Shown: positions 12,059 through 22,664, counted from the stretch's first letter. The stretch: 64,000 nt of DNA from Quercus robur (GCF_932294415.1 NC_065535.1:23524782-23588781); one strand, 5' to 3'. The notes: generated by a model from the letters alone, not told the origin. Numbers and translations: made by a program.

Positions 12059-15000
12059 ATGCAAATTAAGGACGAAGAGGCTCTGACGTTCCCGGGAAAG
12101 CTGAAGAGTGACCCCAACAAACGTTCCCGAGATAAGTACTGCCGATTCCACCGCGACCACGGCCACGACACAGCTGATTGCTATGACCTCAAGCAGCAGA
12201 TTGAAGCCCTTATCAGACAAGGAAAGCTGCAGAGATTCGTTAGTAAGGAGAAAGCGGATCCCCCCGCACAAGACCAACACCCCCGACAGGATAATGAGCG
12301 ACCGAGGCCCCCAATTGGGGATATAAGGATGATTGTGGGAGGAATGACTGTCGCCGAGTCATCCAAGAAGGCCCGCAAGACCTATCTTCGGATGATACAA
12401 AATGTTCAGCTGACGGGAGTCGTGCCGAAGATAACACGGAGAGAAGGTCCCGTAATCGGATTCTCGGAAGAAGACGCGCGACGCCTTCACCATCCACATG
12501 ACGACGCACTCGTCGTCAGCTTGCGTGTAGGGGATTACAATATGCACCGGGTGCTGATCGACAATGGCAGTTCAGCAGATATCTTATATTACACCGCGTT
12601 CCAGCAGATGAGGATCGACAAGGGGCGACTGATCCCAACAAATGCCCCGCTTGTTGGCTTCGGCGGGAGCCGAGTATTCCCACTAGGCGCGGTCACCTTA
12701 TCCGTAATTGTGGGTGATTACCCCCAACAGATAGCCAAGGACGTGACATTCTTGGTAGTTGATTGCTCGTCAGCCTACAACGCTATCCTCGGGCGACCCA
12801 CGCTCAACTCATGGAAGGCGGTAACCTCCACCTACCACCTGATGATAAAGTTCCCAACTGACTACGGAGTAGGGGAGCTACGCGGGAGCCAGATGGCCGC
12901 GCGCAAATGCTACATAGCCATGATGGAAATGGAGGATCAGGTTCAGGCTTTAAGCATAGAAGAGCACCGGACGGTAACGGAGCCGGTTGAGAAGTTAGAA
13001 GAGATACCCCTTGACAGTTCCGATTCTGGCCGGACGACCAAAATTGGAACGCTTGCTAACCCCACAGTCCGTCAGGAGCTCATAACCTTCCTCAGACGCA
13101 ATCGAGACGTATTCGCATGGGGACATGAAGATATGCCGAGAATAGATCCTTCAGTCATGGTGCACAAGTTGAATGTGTCGCCCGCCTTTTCACCCGTCAG
13201 ACAAAAGAGGAGGGTGTTTGCCCCCGAGCGAGACCGAGCCATAGCAGAGGAAGTCAGAAAGCTACGGGAAGCGAGCTTCATTAGGGAAGTATACTATCCC
13301 GACTGGTTAGCAAATGTAGTAATGGTGAAGAAAGCGAGCGGGAAATGGCGGATGTGTGTGGACTTCACCGACCTTAACAAGGCCTGCCCCAAGGATAGCT
13401 ACCCCCTCCCGAGGGTCGATGTCCTAGTAGACTCTACGGCCCGACACCAGTTGCTGAGCTTCATGGACGCTTTCTCGGGATACAACCAAATCCGAATGCA
13501 CGAAGCCGACCAGGAGAAAACGTCGTTCGTAACCAACCAAGGCCTATTCTGTTACAAGGTCATGCCCTTCGGCCTGAAGAACGCAGGCGCAACGTACCAA
13601 AGGCTCATGAACAAAATGTTCGCGCAACAGATTGGGAGGAATGTCCAGGTCTACGTGGACGACATGCTAGTCAAGAGCCGGAAGGAGGAAGATCATCTAG
13701 GAGATCTCAAAGAAACATTTGATACACTCCGCTCCTACAACATGAAGCTCAACCCAGGGAAATGCGCCTTTGGAGTGACGGCAGGAAAATTCTTAGGATT
13801 CATGGTGTCTCAAAGGGGAATCGAGGCGAACCCGGACAAGATCCGGGCCATTATGGAAATGGCACCACCAAGAAGTGTAAAGGAGGTACAAAGCCTCAAT
13901 GGAAAAATAGCGGCACTAAACAGGTTCGTGTCAAGAGCAACGGACAAGTGTTTGCCCTTCTTCCGAACATTGAAAAAATCCTTCGAATGGACCAACGAAT
14001 GCCAGCAAGCATTCGAAGAATTGAAGATTTACCTCTCCTCCCCACCGTTGTTGAGCCTGTCGCAGCCGGGAGAAGAGCTTTTCCTCTATCTGGCCGTCTC
14101 CCCCGCAGCCGTTAGCGCAACCTTGGTCAGAGAAGACGAGAAAGTGCAAAAGCCCGTGTACTATGCAAGCCGAGCGCTTCACGGTGCCGAAGAAAGATAC
14201 CCGCCGATGGAAAAACTTGCCTTCGCATTGGTTACGGCAGCCCGAAAGCTCAAACCGTACTTCCAAGCTCATACGGTAAACGTCCTGACTGACAAGCCTT
14301 TACGGCGAGCAATGAGCAGCCCCGAGGCCGCGGGACGACTGGCATTATGGGCAATCGAGCTGAGCGAATTTGACATTCAGTATCGCTCGCGGACCGCCAT
14401 CAAGGGACAGGTTGTTGCTGACTTTATAGCTGAGTTCACCCATGACGAAGACAAGGGGGCAGCAGAGTCCCCTCAATGGAGCATACATACGGACGGATCG
14501 TCCAACAGGCAAGCCGCAGGGGCCGGCATTGTGCTGCTATCGCCCGAAGGAGACACCATTGAATGTATGGTCCGTCTCAACTTCCACGCCACCAACAATG
14601 AATCAGAGTATGAGGCTCTGATAGCAGGGCTCGACCTCGCCAAAGCAGCAGGAGCCACAAGGGTAGTCATCTACTGCGATTCACAGGTCATCACTAACCA
14701 AATAAATGGAGACTACGAGTGCAAGGGCGAAAAGATGAAGAGGTACCTTGATGAAGTAAGGGCAAGAGTGGGTGACCTAGAAGCCAAAGTCGTCCAGATT
14801 CCCAGAGAAGAAAACGAGCGAGCAGACCGTCTCGCGAAGGCCGCTTCAGCGGAACAAATGGTCATCCCTGGTAATGTACTCTCTTTTGTACAGCTCTCTC
14901 CGCTAATAGATCTCAGCGACATGCAGGAAATACGCTCCGACAGTAGCTGGACAACTCCGTTAGTTTCATACCTGAAAGATGGGGTCCTACCAAACGAAAA

Positions 15001-16183
15001 GGAGGCCGCAAGGAAACTTAAGGTCCAGGCGGCAAGGTTCGTTCTAATAAAAGACGTCCTTTACAAAAGAGGTTTCTCTCGACCATATTTGAGATGCTTG
15101 GGTATGGAAGAGGCAGATTACGTCATGCGAGAGGTGCATGAAGGAATCTGCGGAAACCACTCAGGGTCCAGATCGTTGGTACACAAGCTTGTGCGAGCAG
15201 GTTACTATTGGCCCACCATGCAGAAGGACGCCGAAGCCTACGTCAGGGCCTGTGACAAATGCCAAAGGTTCAGCAACATTATTAGACAACCAACCGAAGA
15301 GCTGACCTCGATGACGGCCCCGTGGCCGTTCGCACATTGGGGATTAGACATTATGGGACCATTCCCTACAGCTGTACGGCAGCTGAAATTCCTGGTAGTA
15401 GGCATCGACTATTTCACGAAATGGGTGGAAGTTGAAGCTTTGGCCACGATTACAGAGAAGAACGTGCGGAGCTTCGTCTGGAGATACATCATATGCAGGT
15501 TTGGCATACCTAGAGTCTTTGTCTCGGACAATGGAAGGCAGTTCGACAACGACCATTTCCGGGATTTTTGCTCACAGTTAGGAATAAAGAACCACTACTC
15601 CTCCCCCGCCCACCCTCAAGCTAATGGACAAGTCGAAGTCACAAACCGATCCTTGCTCAAGATCATCAAGACTCGGCTCGAGGGGGCAAAGGGTATATGG
15701 CCCAAAGAATTGCCGAGTATACTATGGGCATACAGGACGACGGCAAGAACACCCACAGGTGAGACACCGTTTCGCCTGACGTACGGCGGCGAAACAGTCA
15801 TCCCGACCGAAGTCGGACTCACAAGCTACAGGGTACATAACCATGATGAGAACAGAAACGACGAAGATATGCGACTACAGCTCGACCTAATGGACGAGAT
15901 CAGAGCAGCAGCGGAACAAAGGCTCGCTAGGTACCAGGACCGCATGGCCAAATACTACAACTCTCGGGTTCGACACAGAGACTTCCAAGTTGGAGACCTT
16001 GTTCTTAGAAAAGTCATGGGCGCCGCCAGGGACCCTACCCAAGGGAAACTTGGTCCTAATTGGGAAGGTCCTTATCGAGTTTCGTCGTGGCAGAGAAAAG
16101 GTACTTACCACCTAGAAACGTTGGACGGACAAAAACTACCACACCCATGGAACACCGAGCACCTACGAAAGTACTACCAATAG
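12059..16183 (+). CDS. pol: gag C-terminus plus pol polyprotein (PR-RT-RH-RH-IN)
   Basis: A long uninterrupted frame of 1374 codons from the first in-frame ATG; the true upstream part lies in broken gag. In order: a zinc-knuckle-like C-x2-H-x4-H-x4-C (residues 28-41); an aspartic protease with DNGSS (168-172); reverse transcriptase with YVDD near 532; a first RNase H; a second, distinct RNase H starting near HTDGSS (about 810); integrase with an HHCC zinc motif (about 1027-1070) and the DDE triad (GLDIMGPF, DNGRQF, GQVEV); and a C-terminal GPY/F-like module (NWEGPYR). Two RNase H domains mark the Tat lineage of Ty3/gypsy. No stop interrupts pol, so the copy is fairly young. Antisense open frames here are shadows. 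Confidence 0.95.
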   Translation: MQIKDEEALTFPGKLKSDPNKRSRDKYCRFHRDHGHDTADCYDLKQQIEALIRQGKLQRFVSKEKADPPAQDQHPRQDNERPRPPIGDIRMIVGGMTVAESSKKARKTYLRMIQNVQLTGVVPKITRREGPVIGFSEEDARRLHHPHDDALVVSLRVGDYNMHRVLIDNGSSADILYYTAFQQMRIDKGRLIPTNAPLVGFGGSRVFPLGAVTLSVIVGDYPQQIAKDVTFLVVDCSSAYNAILGRPTLNSWKAVTSTYHLMIKFPTDYGVGELRGSQMAARKCYIAMMEMEDQVQALSIEEHRTVTEPVEKLEEIPLDSSDSGRTTKIGTLANPTVRQELITFLRRNRDVFAWGHEDMPRIDPSVMVHKLNVSPAFSPVRQKRRVFAPERDRAIAEEVRKLREASFIREVYYPDWLANVVMVKKASGKWRMCVDFTDLNKACPKDSYPLPRVDVLVDSTARHQLLSFMDAFSGYNQIRMHEADQEKTSFVTNQGLFCYKVMPFGLKNAGATYQRLMNKMFAQQIGRNVQVYVDDMLVKSRKEEDHLGDLKETFDTLRSYNMKLNPGKCAFGVTAGKFLGFMVSQRGIEANPDKIRAIMEMAPPRSVKEVQSLNGKIAALNRFVSRATDKCLPFFRTLKKSFEWTNECQQAFEELKIYLSSPPLLSLSQPGEELFLYLAVSPAAVSATLVREDEKVQKPVYYASRALHGAEERYPPMEKLAFALVTAARKLKPYFQAHTVNVLTDKPLRRAMSSPEAAGRLALWAIELSEFDIQYRSRTAIKGQVVADFIAEFTHDEDKGAAESPQWSIHTDGSSNRQAAGAGIVLLSPEGDTIECMVRLNFHATNNESEYEALIAGLDLAKAAGATRVVIYCDSQVITNQINGDYECKGEKMKRYLDEVRARVGDLEAKVVQIPREENERADRLAKAASAEQMVIPGNVLSFVQLSPLIDLSDMQEIRSDSSWTTPLVSYLKDGVLPNEKEAARKLKVQAARFVLIKDVLYKRGFSRPYLRCLGMEEADYVMREVHEGICGNHSGSRSLVHKLVRAGYYWPTMQKDAEAYVRACDKCQRFSNIIRQPTEELTSMTAPWPFAHWGLDIMGPFPTAVRQLKFLVVGIDYFTKWVEVEALATITEKNVRSFVWRYIICRFGIPRVFVSDNGRQFDNDHFRDFCSQLGIKNHYSSPAHPQANGQVEVTNRSLLKIIKTRLEGAKGIWPKELPSILWAYRTTARTPTGETPFRLTYGGETVIPTEVGLTSYRVHNHDENRNDEDMRLQLDLMDEIRAAAEQRLARYQDRMAKYYNSRVRHRDFQVGDLVLRKVMGAARDPTQGKLGPNWEGPYRVSSWQRKGTYHLETLDGQKLPHPWNTEHLRKYYQ

Positions 16184-17370
16184 GAGCGGCAGCATGAAGA
16201 CCAATCTCTTTTCTATTTTCAGCAAATTATAGTTTTACTCCTCATATTTATCATTTACTTTAGTTTTTTTTTTGCGACAATACTTTTTAGCCCAAGGGGC
16301 AGAATTTGGTTTTAATTTCTTTTATTTAAATGCATGGCAATAAGAAGAGTTTTATTCAGAAATCGCTGAAGTGTATTTTTTCTACGGTCCACTAACTTTG
16401 TGGCCAAAACGACTAAGTCCATAACACAAGGACTAAAGAAAAAACTAACGGACCAACATGGGTGTCCAAAGACATCAAGGCTAATGGCCAAGAAAATAAC
16501 GGTCCGGAAAGGCTAAAGCAGAAAGCTGACGGTCCAATAGATGAGGTTATCATCATATGGACCGGGCCTTCAAAACTGACGGACCAACGGAGGTGTCAAA
16601 AGACATCAAGGCTAATGGCCAAGAAAATAACGGTCCGGAAAGGCTAAAGCAAAAAGCTGACGGTCCAATAGATGAAGTTATCATCATATGGACCGGGCCT
16701 TCAAAACTGACGGACCAACGGAGGTGTCAAAAGACATCGAGGCTAATGGCCAAGAAAATAACGGTCCGGAAAGGCTAAAGCTAAAAGCTGACGGTCCAAT
16801 AGATGAAGTTATCATCATATGGACCGGGCCTTCAAAACTAATGGACCAACGGAGGTGTCAAAAGACATCAAGGCTAATGGCCAAAGAAAATAAGTCCAGA
16901 AAAGCTAAAGCTAAAAAACTGACGATCATCAAATGGATCATGCCTAAAAAACTAACGGACCAACAGAACAAGGCCAAGGCCAAGTGCATGACGGTCCGAA
17001 AAAGCCAACGCTATTGAGCTGACGGTCCAATGGATGAAAATATCATCGAACTAAAGGACTTATAAGGTAGACGGACAAATTGTTGACGGTCTGACCAAAA
17101 AATGAGACTACTTACAAACGAGGTTCTCTAACCAACAAGCCTGTAAAGATGACGAGCTAATCGAAAAAGGCTAAAAAACAAAGAGATAACGGTCTCATTG
17201 AAATTAGTCAACAAAGGAATAAAAAACATCAATATACATGTTCAAAGTGACGGATAACAAGCACCATATATAAAAAAAAAAAAGGGGCGGATGGAATTAC
17301 AAGTAAAAAGCCCAACAAACATAAGGGCACTTGAAAATATTGTTCAAAAATTACAGTTAAATAGCAAGGA
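16184..17370. other. spacer between pol and the antisense gene
   Basis: Noncoding spacer between two convergent genes. It holds the tandem array at 16447-17050 and GACGG/ACGGTC-type motifs on either side. Both transcripts would have to end in or near here. No recognisable protein. Confidence 0.75.
16447..17050 (+). repeat. 131-bp tandem repeat array
   Basis: The phrase CATATGGACCGGGCCTTC recurs with a spacing of exactly 131 bp (from 16554, 16685 and 16816). There are roughly four and a half copies, with partial first and degenerate last ones. Each unit contains several ACGGTCC or ACGGACC motifs. 131 is not a multiple of 3, and the short open frames across it (16462-17017) are repeat artefacts. 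Confidence 0.93.
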
Positions 17371-19685
17371 TTAAGTGGCAGGAACGTCCTTGGAGACCCT
17401 GTCAGCTTTATCCTTGGCAATTTGATCTGAAGACTCAGCGGGGGTAGGGACAGCAGGCTGGGCCAAAACGACCCCAGCATCATTAAGCAAAAAATCCAAA
17501 CTGAGGGGTTCGTCATCTTTGTCAGCAGCAGGAGTCATCGGCACGGAGGCATCCATGGCGATTCTAGACAGATCCAGCTCCGGATAAGCTGACGCTACTT
17601 GCTTCAGACAATCATCGAAACCTGTGCCATAATAGTCAGCACAGGAATCAATGAAGGATTGGGTTGTCTTGAATTTTTCGATTGCGTCAGTCCCAGCCGT
17701 CACTACTTGCGCGCACAAAGACGAAACCTCCTCCTCAAGTTTCTTCTGCTGGCCCTCAGCTTCTCCTAACTTCTCCTTCACATCCTTCAGATCTGAGTTT
17801 AAGAGACGGACGGCCTCCTTGTATTGCGCCTGTTGATCCATCAGGTTGGAATTGTGCCTCCTCACCCGAGAAACGACGCCTTCTTTGGCCACGCACCGGT
17901 CTTGAAGTGCTTTAACACGAACCAAGGCCTAAAGGAAACACAACCGTCAGCTATTAAGCAAGGTAAAGATCAGATTGTTCAAAGTAGGAAGCATACCCGT
18001 GCAATATCAAAGAAGGCTGACGCTCCCAGGTCCTCCGTCCCTAACTGAGCACAAGGATCCAGATCCATCTGTTTAATGAGAGATTCCACCCCCTCGACAG
18101 CGTAATCCTTGTGAGTCAACAAGCAATGGGGCCCCTCAATGACGGGACCAGAGGAGGTTATCACTCCTTTCCCAGCACCATGACCAGACTTGGGGGGCAA
18201 CTTCTTGGAGGGCACGTCCATAGGAGTGACGGTCACCTTCTTAGAAGGAGGATCATCCTTTCCGTCAGCCTTCCTCTTGATTGAACCCTTCAAAGAAGAA
18301 TGAGGGGTTGACGCTTCTTCTTTCCCCTTGGCTTTGTCTTCCTCCTTCTTACGGGCAGCAGCGGCCCTCACCCTTTGCTTCGCAACTTCCATCTCTACAC
18401 AAAGTAAACTGACGGATAAGTAAGAGCAGACGGAACAAATAAGCCGACTGATTAAATAATGCATTTACTTACGCTTTCTAGAAAATTCTTCCAACTTCCG
18501 AGCCTCGACTGTCGGCTCAGGACCCCCACAATACAAATGAAGAGTGTCTAGGGTTATCAAATCCCTACACTTACGTTGCTCGAGTGGGATGCTGAGTATC
18601 CGACGGATGAATTCCCTTTGTTCGTCAGATACCTCCGGACGAGCGATAGCTGAAACAAAAGGGAATAGACAGTGTTAAAAGAGACGGTGAAAACTCCCTG
18701 GAAAGTGGAAAGGGACGGTAAAAAGAAAGAGACTGGGGCAACCTGACTCCCTAATATAAGCCCAAGTGTTATCAAAATAACCCCCGGGCAACGTATCCCA
18801 CTCATCCGGACGGCACACCCAGTTCGTCCCCTTAACAAAGAAAAATCTATTCTTCCAATTCCTATTCGAGTCCGGCATATCAAACACTAATCTTAAGTTC
18901 TTTTCACGAGGTGCAAAATGGTATGTCCCCTTGGCGGATACTTTATGCTGGGGTCTGTAGCAGTAAAAGAACTCGTCTAGCGAAAGTTGACGGTTCCCCC
19001 CACTCAAGCGACCCCAAAAGACCTCAGCACCAATAAAGATCCTCCAGGCATTCGGCGCAATCTGGCTGACAGACAATCCCAAGAAATCCGCCAGCTGACG
19101 ATGTAAAGCCGTCAGTGGTAATCTAAGGCCAGCTGCGAACATGGCATCGTACATCCCCACATCAGCAGTCCTCCCTGTATAACACTTCTCATTTTTTCTA
19201 GGGAGACGGAGGGGAATGTGGTCTGAGATTTGGAAACGAATACGCAACTCATTAAAAACTCTGTTGCTCATCTTTGGGAGAAATTTATTGACGGCCCACT
19301 CCTCCGGAAGGATGAAGGGACGATTACCTCTAGAACTCCCTGAAGTTCCCTCACTGGACTCTTCGTCACCTTCATCCTCATTCCCGTCACTACTAACCTC
19401 GTTACCGTCATCCCTATCCCCGTCACTATCAATCTCCTCGTCGCCTTCCTCCCAGTTCCCGTCATCAACAATTTCCTCGTCGATCCCCTCGACCTCAACC
19501 TCACTTAACACTTTTTCCCTAACTCCCTCGACACGGTCTTCTACGTCAATACTAAGGGATTGGGTTGACGTTTCTTTTCCTGACGACTCAGAAAAGCCAT
19601 CGGACTCTTGACCTGAGCCAAAAACTTCGTCGTAGCCCGCTCCGTCGCGGACTGACGACTGATCACTCGACGCGTCACTTGACAT
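17371..19685 (-). CDS. antisense four-exon accessory gene of the retrotransposon
   Basis: Exons on the minus strand: 18743-19685, 18473-18649, 17997-18394 and 17371-17928. All three introns are GT-AG, and the exons sum to 2076 nt, open from ATG to TAA (691 residues). The N-terminus (about 15-115) is very rich in Asp, Glu and Ser. Residues about 124-310 resemble the plant 'putative gypsy type transposon' family (PF04195, from memory), with GLRLPLTALHRQLADFLGL then PNAWRIF. Exon 3 is Lys-rich with KRKADGK and PSKK stretches, possible nuclear signals. Exon 4 begins with a predicted coiled coil (about 507-600). It runs convergent to pol and has its own upstream TATA box. Family members accompany plant LTR elements, but the function is unknown. 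An upstream GTG would add nine residues; the ATG was preferred. Confidence 0.85.
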
Positions 19686-19953
19686 CTGACTACCTACAAG
19701 TGACGGATACACCCTAAGTTCCTAGACTGACGTTCTCAATAAAAAAAAAAAATTTTGGGCAAAAGTAAAAATAAAAAAGAAGCAAAGAGAAAGGAAGAGG
19801 AACTTACAGGTGAAATAGATCTTGAATAAGTGAAACAACCTTAAGAATGACGGTATTGATAAAAGTTGACGGAACGAATCGTGAGTAAGAGCGACGATTT
19901 CTCTCTTGAAAGATCTGCAAGGTTGAAATGGCGAAATGAAACAATGAGGCGTG

Positions 19954-19964
19954 ATATTTATATA
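19954..19964 (-). promoter_or_regulatory. TATA box of the antisense gene
   Basis: The minus strand reads TATATAAATAT, a near-ideal plant TATA box, about 270 bp upstream of the antisense ATG. It lies between that gene and the 3' LTR, pointing away from the LTR. Transcription would begin near 19925. It suggests transcription independent of the LTR promoter. Confidence 0.7.
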
Positions 19965-20029
19965 AGGGGGAAAACGCACGGAATGCGAGGCGACGCCCAT
20001 GCCCAAGAACGAGGCCAACGACTGCGCGC

Positions 20030-20035
20030 CACGTG
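20030..20035 (-). promoter_or_regulatory. G-box upstream of the antisense gene
   Basis: The minus strand reads GTCACGTGGC, a strong G-box/ABRE-like site, about 65 bp upstream of the TATA box. Such sites are bound by plant bZIP (HY5, ABF) and bHLH (PIF) factors. Binding here is inference. Confidence 0.5.
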
Positions 20036-20136
20036 ACCTCGCATTAAATAGCTCGCGGCTCGAGGAGTCATTCATAATTCGTTTTCTTTTTTCAGAAATA
20101 ACTCCACATGCTGACGGTTTTAAGCGTCGAACATGT

Positions 20137-20151
20137 AGAGTAAGGGGCAAC
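20137..20151 (+). other. polypurine tract
   Basis: AGAGTAAGGGGCAAC lies directly before the 3' LTR. It is purine-rich and in the right place to prime plus-strand DNA synthesis. Confidence 0.6.
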
Positions 20152-20703
20152 TGATGAGGATAAGAGGAGAGCCTCAGACCGACGGTTTTGTGCAATCTTC
20201 CATATGTAAGCAGACGGTGCGATAGCCGACGGTCATAGCTGACGGTCTCCAAGGTTGACGGTCTCACTAGGTGTCGCCCAAAGAGCTGAAGGAAATAAAT
20301 TGAGGCTGACGGACTGAGCATAAGTTGACTTGCTTCCCACGCTATGAGTAAGGAGTTGTCTTGTTTCCCACGCTAGAGAATATTCGAGAGATTCCTATAA
20401 GGAAAGGATCCCGAAAAATACGCCCAAAAGGACTTCTATAAGGAAAGGACTTCTAATCCAAGGGAAAGAGGGATGACCCTTGCTACTATAAAAACCTTAG
20501 CACCCTCGTGGCCCAAGGTACGCATAATTTACCCTCTCTAGCACTCTAGAGCAGTGAGAATAGTTCTAACTTAACCTTCGGAGGGTATTTGGCCGGTACC
20601 ACACCGGTACTCCCCGCTAGGTTCTTCCTTTTCGTTGTGCAGGTACCATTGGCGACGTACGAGGAACGTGTGACTCACTGGTGGCATACTTCCGGCATCA
20701 TCA
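20152..20703 (+). repeat. 3' LTR
   Basis: 552 bp, TGATGAGG to CATCATCA, followed by the target duplication TGTTG. Six GACGG motifs lie in the first 160 bp and a TATA box is at 20487. Confidence 0.95.
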
Positions 20704-20708
20704 TGTTG

Positions 20709-21501
20709 AATTCACAAACTTTAGTGGCAAACTTTTATTAAACTTACCCCTTTTTTTATATATTTATTTACTGACTACTAACAACATTGAACAATATGTT
20801 ATATTAATAGTTGTTAAATTTTTTTGTGTCAGTATACTTTCTTCAATAGCACATATGTAAAGCAAAAAAAATGATGAATTACAAATTATTTCTTGTAATT
20901 TTACTTAATAATTTTGATTTTGTTCAATTGAGTTTTGTAACTTAATTTTCAATCTATTCATTCTTTTAAATTTTATCTTTATTCAATTTATTCATTCCAT
21001 CAAGTTTTTTTAAATGGGTTGATTGTCTAGTGTCAAAAAAGAACATTGCTTTAATTTTTTTTAAGCTTCTTAGGTTTTTTTTAAAAAAAAAATTCTAGAA
21101 AACTTATTAAAAATTATATTTTTCTTAAAAAAATATAATTAAAAAAAATCAAATTGAGGAAGAACACATCCTAGAACTTTCCTAGTAACCAAATAAGGGA
21201 AAAAAATTTCTTTAATAAGGAAAACAACCATCAATCAAAACTCATCCTAAATGAATAAGAAAACACAACAAATCAAATTCATTTGAAAATTTAAACCCAA
21301 ATCACAAAACCTGCAATTAAGGACCACAATAAAAAAAATCACATCCTCTTAACTCAAAACCCTAATCCAATCTTAGTTTTAAATCACAATCCAAAACCAA
21401 ACCATCTTTGCCGATTAAAGCCTCCTTTTAGCCAAATCCCCAACCAGTCTTCTCAAATCACACACATGTCAACCCCTAGCACCACTTTATCTATCACCAA
21501 C

Positions 21502-21537
<36 letters not shown>

Positions 21538-22664
21538 TTGAAAAATCTTCATCACATTTTTTATCTCAAGCTTCCTCTACTTCTCCTCTAGTCTCATAAA
21601 AATCACTTTTCTCTTGAATAAATGATGCTCGATGCAGGCTCCAACAACAACATCCTATCTCTGGTGAGAAGCACTGTTGTTTCAATACCAAATAAGAATG
21701 GAAAGCTCTCAAGTTTGTTTTTTCTTTAGATTTGGCAACAAAACATCATTTTAATGGTCTAATTCTTTATATTGTGACTTTCTTCCATTGCTAGCTTGTT
21801 TTTTCTTCAATTTTTTCAAAGCATTGGTCATGAGCTTCAAATATGATAGAATTTCTTTAGATCCATTTCAAGTAGAGTTGGTTGTGACTTATGAGCTTCA
21901 GAAGAGAGTGAGAGAGAGTTGTTTTGTTTATGATAGCGGAAAGTTAGATTTGAGTTGTTCTCTTTTGGATAGAAATTTTTGGTTGAATTTATGATCCGTG
22001 CAAAAAAAAAAATTGGTTGAATTTGTGATCTATGTAAAGAAAATTTTGATCGAATATCTTTGTACTTGATTTGTGTTCTTCTCACTTGAAAATAAACTAA
22101 TTTTTTTAGTAGTTTTTTTTCTTTTTTCTTTTTTCCTTTTTGAAAAAATCATTAGGTTTTTTGGATTTATAAAAAAAAAAAAAAAAGAAAAAAAAAAAAA
22201 AAAAAGAAAAAAAAAAAGACCAAAACTATGTCATTTTGGGATACTTAATGGATAGTGAAGTAGGATTAAATTGAGTAAAGTTAACTAAATAGAAGTTACA
22301 AGACTGAATTGAATTTGAGGTCAAGTTAGAGTGCATAATTTTTAATTTAGTCAAAAAAATGTTACAAATATCAATAAATCCCATAATAAATTTTCTTTTG
22401 AAAAGTAATAAAATTCCACAATAAAATAATACATGAAAATAAATAAATTTAAATTTTTTAATAATAGTAATTTAATCAAAATACAATTTAAGTTTATGAA
22501 AACTTTGTTTTAAAGTAAAATTTTAAATTTATTAGAACTTTTGTGAAATAATCTCATCTTGAGCATAATTAGTTCTTAATTAATTTATAAATTATATAGA
22601 GAAACTCTTTTATTGTACACGTGACATAAAGGAAAAGGAATCTAGTTGTCACAACTTATATTAT
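20709..22664. other. AT-rich intergenic region between two retrotransposons
   Basis: No gene seen. It holds A/T homopolymers (a long A-rich run at about 22170-22216) and a C-run/(CT)n tract at 21500-21538. Open frames here (21788-21994 and others) lack recognisable domains. Confidence 0.7.
21500..21538. repeat. poly-C followed by (CT)n
   Basis: About 12 C residues run directly into about 13 CT units. Simple sequence. Confidence 0.9.

Larger units (their letters stand above)
10336..20703 (+). mobile_element. complete Tat-type Ty3/gypsy LTR retrotransposon with antisense gene
   Basis: The element is 10,368 bp long and flanked by the 5-bp target duplication TGTTG (10331-10335 and 20704-20708). 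It has two 552-bp LTRs (TGATGA...TCA), a primer-binding site, gag, pol, a 131-bp tandem repeat, a four-exon gene on the opposite strand, and a purine-rich tract before the 3' LTR. Pol has domain order protease, RT, RNase H, second RNase H, integrase, with no chromodomain seen; that is typical of the Tat lineage. Gag carries a premature stop and a frameshift, so this copy is probably not autonomous. The two LTRs differ at 13 of 552 positions by eye, 11 of them transitions, with no indels. Confidence 0.95.

Noticed and set aside
12032..16111. Many antisense and alternate-frame open frames of 60-115 codons inside pol
   Set aside because: They overlap a 1374-codon frame with clear protease, RT, RNase H and integrase motifs; they have no domains of their own.
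16462..17017. Three overlapping open frames of 61-109 codons with near-identical peptides
   Set aside because: They come from the 131-bp tandem repeat read in successive frames, not from genes.
19216..19611. Plus-strand frame of 131 codons, Ser/Pro-rich
   Set aside because: It is the mirror of the acidic N-terminus of the antisense gene (Asp/Glu codons read backwards).
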